Source: Lachnospiraceae bacterium (GTDB lineage Bacteria; Bacillota; Clostridia; Lachnospirales; Lachnospiraceae). Taken from it: 9,220 nt of DNA. The DNA is taken from NCBI GenBank assembly GCA_009774345.1, contig VSNR01000171.1:1-9220 (forward strand), in the 5' to 3' direction. The notes under the pieces are model-generated. The model saw only the letters and a list, made by a program, of their open reading frames with translations. It did not search any database and had not been told where the DNA came from. Below are positions 6,122 through 9,220 of this stretch, one piece after another (the first letter of the stretch is position 1; each line of letters begins with the position of its first letter). The translations under genes were made by a program, and so were the position numbers.

Positions 6122-6880
6122 ATGCTTCAGGTACAAAATATTGAAAAATATTACGGAAATAAAAACAATGTCACCAAGGCCCTGGACCGGGTGAGCTTTG
6201 ATGTGGAGGCCGGGGAGTTTCTGGCTATCATGGGGGCATCGGGCAGCGGAAAGACCACCCTGCTCAACTGTATCTCCACCATTGATACCATCAGCGCTGG
6301 GAAAATTCTTCTGGACGGTGTGAGTATTGCCGATCTGTCCGAGGAAGAACTGGCAAAATTCCGTCGGGAACGGCTGGGCTTTGTGTTCCAGGATTTCAAC
6401 CTGCTGGACACTTTGACGATTGAGGAAAACATCGGGCTGGCCCTCTCGCTGAACCATACTGACCCCAAAACGGTACAAGAGCGGGTGCGGGATGTTGCCC
6501 AAAAGCTGGGGATTATCGACATTCTGCCCAAGTTCTCCTATCAGGTTTCTGGCGGACAGAAGCAGCGGGCCGCCTGCGCCCGTGCAATGGTGGCGGGGCA
6601 ATCACTCCTGTTGGCTGATGAACCAACCGGGGCGTTGGATTCTAAGGCGTCCAAGAACCTGCTGGAAATCATGTTCACCATGAATCAGGACATGGGAGCG
6701 ACAATCCTCATGGTTACTCACGATGCTTACAGTGCCAGCTACGCGAAGCGGGTGTTGTTTCTCAAGGACGGTCGGGTGTTCAATGAACTGCTGCGGGGAG
6801 AACGGGGGCGGCCAGTGTTCTACCATGAAATCCTGGACGTGCTGGCCGCGCTGGGGGGTGACATCAGTGACGTTATCTAA
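6122..6880 (+). CDS. BceA-type ABC transporter ATP-binding protein
   Basis: This is the ATPase subunit of a peptide-antibiotic detoxification/sensing transporter, 252 residues long. It has Walker A GASGSGKTT (38-46), Q-loop Gln90 in FVFQDFNLL, signature VSGGQKQ (142-148), Walker B LLLADEP (162-168) with Glu167 as catalytic base, a D-loop after TGALDS, and switch His200 in VTHD. It is therefore a complete, probably active nucleotide-binding domain of the MacB/LolD/BceA type. An in-frame ATG at 6095 exists, but it lies in the loop of the hairpin, upstream of the strong AAAGGAGG. The ATG at 6122, seven bases after that site, is the real start. The stop overlaps the permease start by 14 bp. Expression is probably controlled by the inverted repeat at 6034-6051 and by the hairpin covering its ribosome binding site. 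The substrate peptide is unknown. Confidence 0.95.
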   Translation: MLQVQNIEKYYGNKNNVTKALDRVSFDVEAGEFLAIMGASGSGKTTLLNCISTIDTISAGKILLDGVSIADLSEEELAKFRRERLGFVFQDFNLLDTLTIEENIGLALSLNHTDPKTVQERVRDVAQKLGIIDILPKFSYQVSGGQKQRAACARAMVAGQSLLLADEPTGALDSKASKNLLEIMFTMNQDMGATILMVTHDAYSASYAKRVLFLKDGRVFNELLRGERGRPVFYHEILDVLAALGGDISDVI

Positions 6881-8819
6881 GCTGTCCTTCCGAAACGCCC
6901 GGAGGCAGGCAAGTGACTATTTGGTGTACTTTATCACAGTTGTGATGGCCGCTGCACTGCTATATTCCTTTAACGGGCTGGTGTTTTCCCAGGAAGTCCA
7001 GCAGCTTTCTGAGGGAATGAATACCTTGCCCTTGGTGATCATCTTGGCCAGTATTGTGGTGGTGTGCGTCTTTGGCTGGCTGGTGAGCTACGCCACTGGT
7101 TTTATGCTCTCCCGCCGCAGTCGGGAACTGGGAACCTACATTCTGGTTGGCCTGACCAATAAACAGGTGGCCCGGTTGTTCTTTCTGGAAAATTTATCGG
7201 TAGGCGGTGCGGCCCTGGCACTTGGGCTGGTGCTGGGCGGATTACTCTACCAGATTCTACGGGCAATCCTGTTTGCCATGTTCAGCCTGCCGTATCATTT
7301 TACATTGGCGCTCTCCTTGCCAGCGGCGGGGCTGACTCTGCTTTATTTTGCCTTGATTTACCTCCACGCCCTTCGGAAAAGCCGAAAGCGTATGCGAAAA
7401 ATGAAAATCTATGATCTCGTTTACTTTGAAAAGCAAAACGAAAGTATCGTGATCCACAAAGGAAAAAGCCGCCGTTGGGTGTTTGCTATTTCCCTTGTGC
7501 TGGGCGTGGTTGGAACCGTACTGCTCATGTCCAGAGAATTGATAATCGGCATCATCGGCGCCGGATGCTTGATTGCTGCGCTGTTTGGTTTTTTCCTCAG
7601 CTTTGCATCTGGCGTTCCCGCTTTCTTTGACAGACATCCGGCGCAAAAGTATCAAGGGCAGAATTTGCTGATTTTCCGTACCCTTGCCGCCAAACTTTCC
7701 ACTATGGGTATCGTCATGGCGATTATCTCCATGATTTTCACAGCTACGATCATAACCGAGGGGAGTGGACTGGTATTCAATGGTATTTTCCGGGGCCGTT
7801 CCGTAGAGAACGCCTGCTTTGACCTTTACTTTGCCATTGAAGGGGAGGATCAGGACCCAAGCCCGTACCTGGGTTACATTGCGGAGCATATTCCGGTGGA
7901 GCAATCGGTTTTGTATCAGGTTTATCTCACGGACAGCCCCACAGTGCGGGACTATATCGAATCCCAGACAGTTTATTATTACTACAACTACGACCAGGAC
8001 CCCATTCTTCGCTGGAGCGACTACGCTGCCCTGCGTGCCATCGCGGGTTGTCCGGCAGTGGAGCCAGAGCCGGGCCGGTATCTCATCCACTGCATGACTT
8101 ATTTAGAGGAACCACTGCGGAACTATGACCAGTCGGTCACACTGGGAAACATTACATTATCTCCGGGAAGCGTCTACACAGAACATCTCTCTCAAGGTTT
8201 TGGCGTGGCGAACGGGCACGGATATATTCTGGTCGTTCCAGACGAAGCGGTGGACGGACTGGCAGTTCATCATTTGGCCTATGCCGCTAAGACGGTTCAG
8301 CCAGTGCCTGCGGCACAGTATGACGCTATGACTGATATAGCTGTCATAGAATACAACAAGCAAGAAAACCCTGCAAACTATGCTTTGGTTTTAACAAAAG
8401 CCAACGAGGATGCCCAAGTGGCTGTCCAGACCGCACTTCTGGTATTTCCACTGTTTTATCTGGCGCTGGCACTCACCATGACTGCCGCCACTATCCTTAC
8501 CATCCAGCAGCTCAGCGAAACAGATCGCTATCGGCGGCAATTTGCTCTGCTTAGAAAACTGGGGATGGCTCAGCGGGAGATGGCCCAAGCCCTGGGCCAT
8601 CAGTTTGCGATTTATTATGTGATGCCTGCCGTTCCACCGGTGCTGATCGCTGCTCCGATCATCTTCCATTTCGCCCAAATTCCAGAGCCTGGAGTTATGG
8701 TTGGAATGAATAGTCCGGGGATTATCGTGACAATTTCGCTGGGGATTTTCTTCTTGATTTATGTGATTTACATTCTGCTGGCCTATACCAGTTTGAAGCG
8801 AAACGTACTACCCAAATAA
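6867..8819 (+). CDS. BceB-type 10-TM permease (FtsX-like) with large extracytoplasmic domain
   Basis: This is the membrane subunit of the transporter, 650 residues, within the usual size of BceB-like proteins. Membrane segments lie near 16-40, 53-80, 107-131, 150-170, 204-221, 225-249 and 277-305. A roughly 210-residue extracytoplasmic domain (about 306-516) follows, then three final segments (517-546, 580-602, 615-641). In this family the large loop between helices 7 and 8 determines which antibiotic is recognised and the permease signals to the kinase. The loop here contains a run of tyrosines (Tyr370-373, Tyr375) and cysteines 317, 395 and 409. The start is GTG at 6867, after GGGGGGTG (6853-6860) and overlapping the ATPase gene by 14 bp. 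The first residues, LSKLSFRNARRQASDYLVYF, match the normal N-terminus of the family. The frame is open further upstream, but that part is only overlap with the ATPase gene. GTG 6858 is the alternative start. Confidence 0.93.
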   Translation: MTLSKLSFRNARRQASDYLVYFITVVMAAALLYSFNGLVFSQEVQQLSEGMNTLPLVIILASIVVVCVFGWLVSYATGFMLSRRSRELGTYILVGLTNKQVARLFFLENLSVGGAALALGLVLGGLLYQILRAILFAMFSLPYHFTLALSLPAAGLTLLYFALIYLHALRKSRKRMRKMKIYDLVYFEKQNESIVIHKGKSRRWVFAISLVLGVVGTVLLMSRELIIGIIGAGCLIAALFGFFLSFASGVPAFFDRHPAQKYQGQNLLIFRTLAAKLSTMGIVMAIISMIFTATIITEGSGLVFNGIFRGRSVENACFDLYFAIEGEDQDPSPYLGYIAEHIPVEQSVLYQVYLTDSPTVRDYIESQTVYYYYNYDQDPILRWSDYAALRAIAGCPAVEPEPGRYLIHCMTYLEEPLRNYDQSVTLGNITLSPGSVYTEHLSQGFGVANGHGYILVVPDEAVDGLAVHHLAYAAKTVQPVPAAQYDAMTDIAVIEYNKQENPANYALVLTKANEDAQVAVQTALLVFPLFYLALALTMTAATILTIQQLSETDRYRRQFALLRKLGMAQREMAQALGHQFAIYYVMPAVPPVLIAAPIIFHFAQIPEPGVMVGMNSPGIIVTISLGIFFLIYVIYILLAYTSLKRNVLPK

Positions 8820-8838
8820 GGTAGCGGCAAGCAATGCC

Positions 8839-8852
8839 CCGGTATATACCGG
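8839..8852. repeat. Perfect 14-bp palindrome after the permease gene
   Basis: CCGGTATATACCGG is perfectly self-complementary and sits 20 bp past the permease stop. It is flanked by CAAGC (8828-8832) and GCTTG (8858-8862), which extend it into an imperfect cruciform. It precedes the intrinsic terminator and may protect the 3' end of the mRNA, or it may be a protein site. There is no direct evidence for either role. Confidence 0.4.
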
Positions 8853-8890
8853 CGCTCGCTTGTTGGTGGCTTCCGCCCCCAAGCCCCCGT

Positions 8891-8920
8891 AAGGACCGGC
8901 GCAGTTGCGCCGGTCCTTTT
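8891..8920 (+). terminator. Rho-independent terminator of the Bce-type cassette
   Basis: AAGGACCGGCGC and GCGCCGGTCCTT form a very GC-rich, perfectly paired stem around a four-base AGTT loop, followed by a short T-run. On the minus strand no comparable T-run follows, so it works in the plus direction and ends the ATPase-permease transcript. Confidence 0.9.
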
Positions 8921-8991
8921 AAGCCGCCTTCGGCGTCTGCTGTTACCCGCAGGGAGAGGAAAAAACGTCATCTCGCCCCTGCTGGCAAATG

Positions 8992-9000
8992 TGATATACT
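8992..9000 (+). promoter_or_regulatory. Extended -10 promoter candidate for the last gene
   Basis: TGATATACT combines a TG dinucleotide with TATACT one base later, an extended -10 element, about 53 bp before the ATG at 9054. No convincing -35 box is present at 17 bp. This is also where composition shifts from the GC-rich cassette to AT-rich DNA. Confidence 0.45.
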
Positions 9001-9053
9001 CATTACAACAAAGCAACAAACACAAACTGTTTACAATAAAGAAGTGGTATCAA

Positions 9054-9220
9054 ATGGCACTATCAAATGAAGATTTACTTGCAATTAGTCAATTGTTGGA
9101 CGTTAAAATAAAATCATCTTTGCAGTCTGAATTACAACCACTAAAAGACGAGCTAAGGGATATGAAACAACGTATTACAAGCATTGCACTACATATTGAA
9201 AATACCACTGATAAAAATAT
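9054..9220 (+). CDS. Partial gene, small predicted coiled-coil protein
   Basis: An open frame of 55 codons begins MALSNEDLLAISQLLDVKIK and runs off the right edge of the window, so its length is unknown. The visible part is acidic and basic with leucine/isoleucine spacing typical of amphipathic or coiled-coil helices (SELQPLKDELRDMKQRI). It resembles short uncharacterised coiled-coil proteins that I associate with Clostridia genomes, and I know no function for it. The ribosome binding site is weak (AAGTGG, about eight bases before the ATG), and no upstream in-frame ATG exists back to the promoter candidate. Its DNA is much more AT-rich than the transporter genes (25% GC in 9061-9120 by hand count), so it probably belongs to a different genetic segment, separated by the terminator. 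Confidence 0.7.
   Translation, partial: MALSNEDLLAISQLLDVKIKSSLQSELQPLKDELRDMKQRITSIALHIENTTDKN

Noticed and set aside
6062..6601. 179-codon open frame on the minus strand
   Set aside because: It is antisense to the ATPase gene, which has a complete set of ABC motifs in the plus frame. The antisense product resembles nothing known.
6723..6866. Longer start for the permease
   Set aside because: The extra 48 residues overlap the ATPase coding sequence and do not match the normal N-terminus of BceB-like permeases. A GTG with a good ribosome binding site begins the conserved part.
7257..8090. 277-codon open frame on the minus strand
   Set aside because: It lies entirely antisense to the permease gene, its protein has no recognisable domain, and it has low-complexity basic stretches. 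It is a shadow of GC-rich coding DNA.

Overview
The window looks like a Clostridia-class Firmicute (a Lachnospiraceae/Ruminococcaceae-type gut anaerobe). The reasons are strong GGAGG ribosome binding sites, OmpR-type two-component pairs with 4-bp ATGA overlaps, a sigma-70 gene overlapping a DUF4179-type membrane gene, and a Bce-type antibiotic-sensing/ABC cassette. Species cannot be named from the sequence. The window is a mosaic in base composition. Hand counts of single 60-base lines give 33% GC at 3781-3840, 70% at 6541-6600 and 25% at 9061-9120.

Layout. (1) 70-2123, minus strand: an orphan-looking OmpR-family response regulator followed by its HAMP/HisKA/HATPase sensor kinase. (2) 2124-2500: a 377-bp spacer with a weak promoter candidate for that pair, small inverted repeats and a doubtful 30-codon ORF. 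(3) 2501-4112, minus strand: an ECF-like sigma factor and an overlapping single-pass membrane protein of the DUF4179 type, probably its anti-sigma factor. A good housekeeping-type promoter and a perfect 16-bp palindrome lie in its leader. (4) 4374-8819, plus strand, GC-rich: response regulator, intramembrane-sensing kinase, ABC ATPase and 10-TM permease with a large extracytoplasmic domain. This is a complete Bce-type (BceRS-BceAB-like) peptide-antibiotic sensing and detoxification module. It ends with a GC-rich palindrome and a textbook intrinsic terminator (8891-8920). (5) 9054-end: the start of an AT-rich gene for a small predicted coiled-coil protein, cut by the window edge.

How the parts should work together. 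In known Bce systems the transporter itself senses flux of a cell-wall-active peptide, such as a bacitracin-like or lipid II-binding compound. It passes this to the BceS-type kinase, which has almost no extracellular loop, and BceR then activates the transporter promoter. The DNA supports this wiring. A perfect 7-4-7 inverted repeat with the BceR-type core TTACA-N4-TGTAA lies across the kinase stop codon, just ahead of the transporter genes.

The most interesting point is directly downstream. A 15-bp-arm hairpin (one mismatch) buries the whole AAAGGAGG ribosome binding site of the ATPase gene, and a candidate -10 box (TATGAT) sits in its loop. Transcription from that -10 would begin after the left arm. 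Induced mRNA would therefore be open for translation, while read-through mRNA from the regulator promoter would be closed. This is an inference from sequence and has not been tested. I see no mobile-element genes, CRISPR, rRNA or tRNA.
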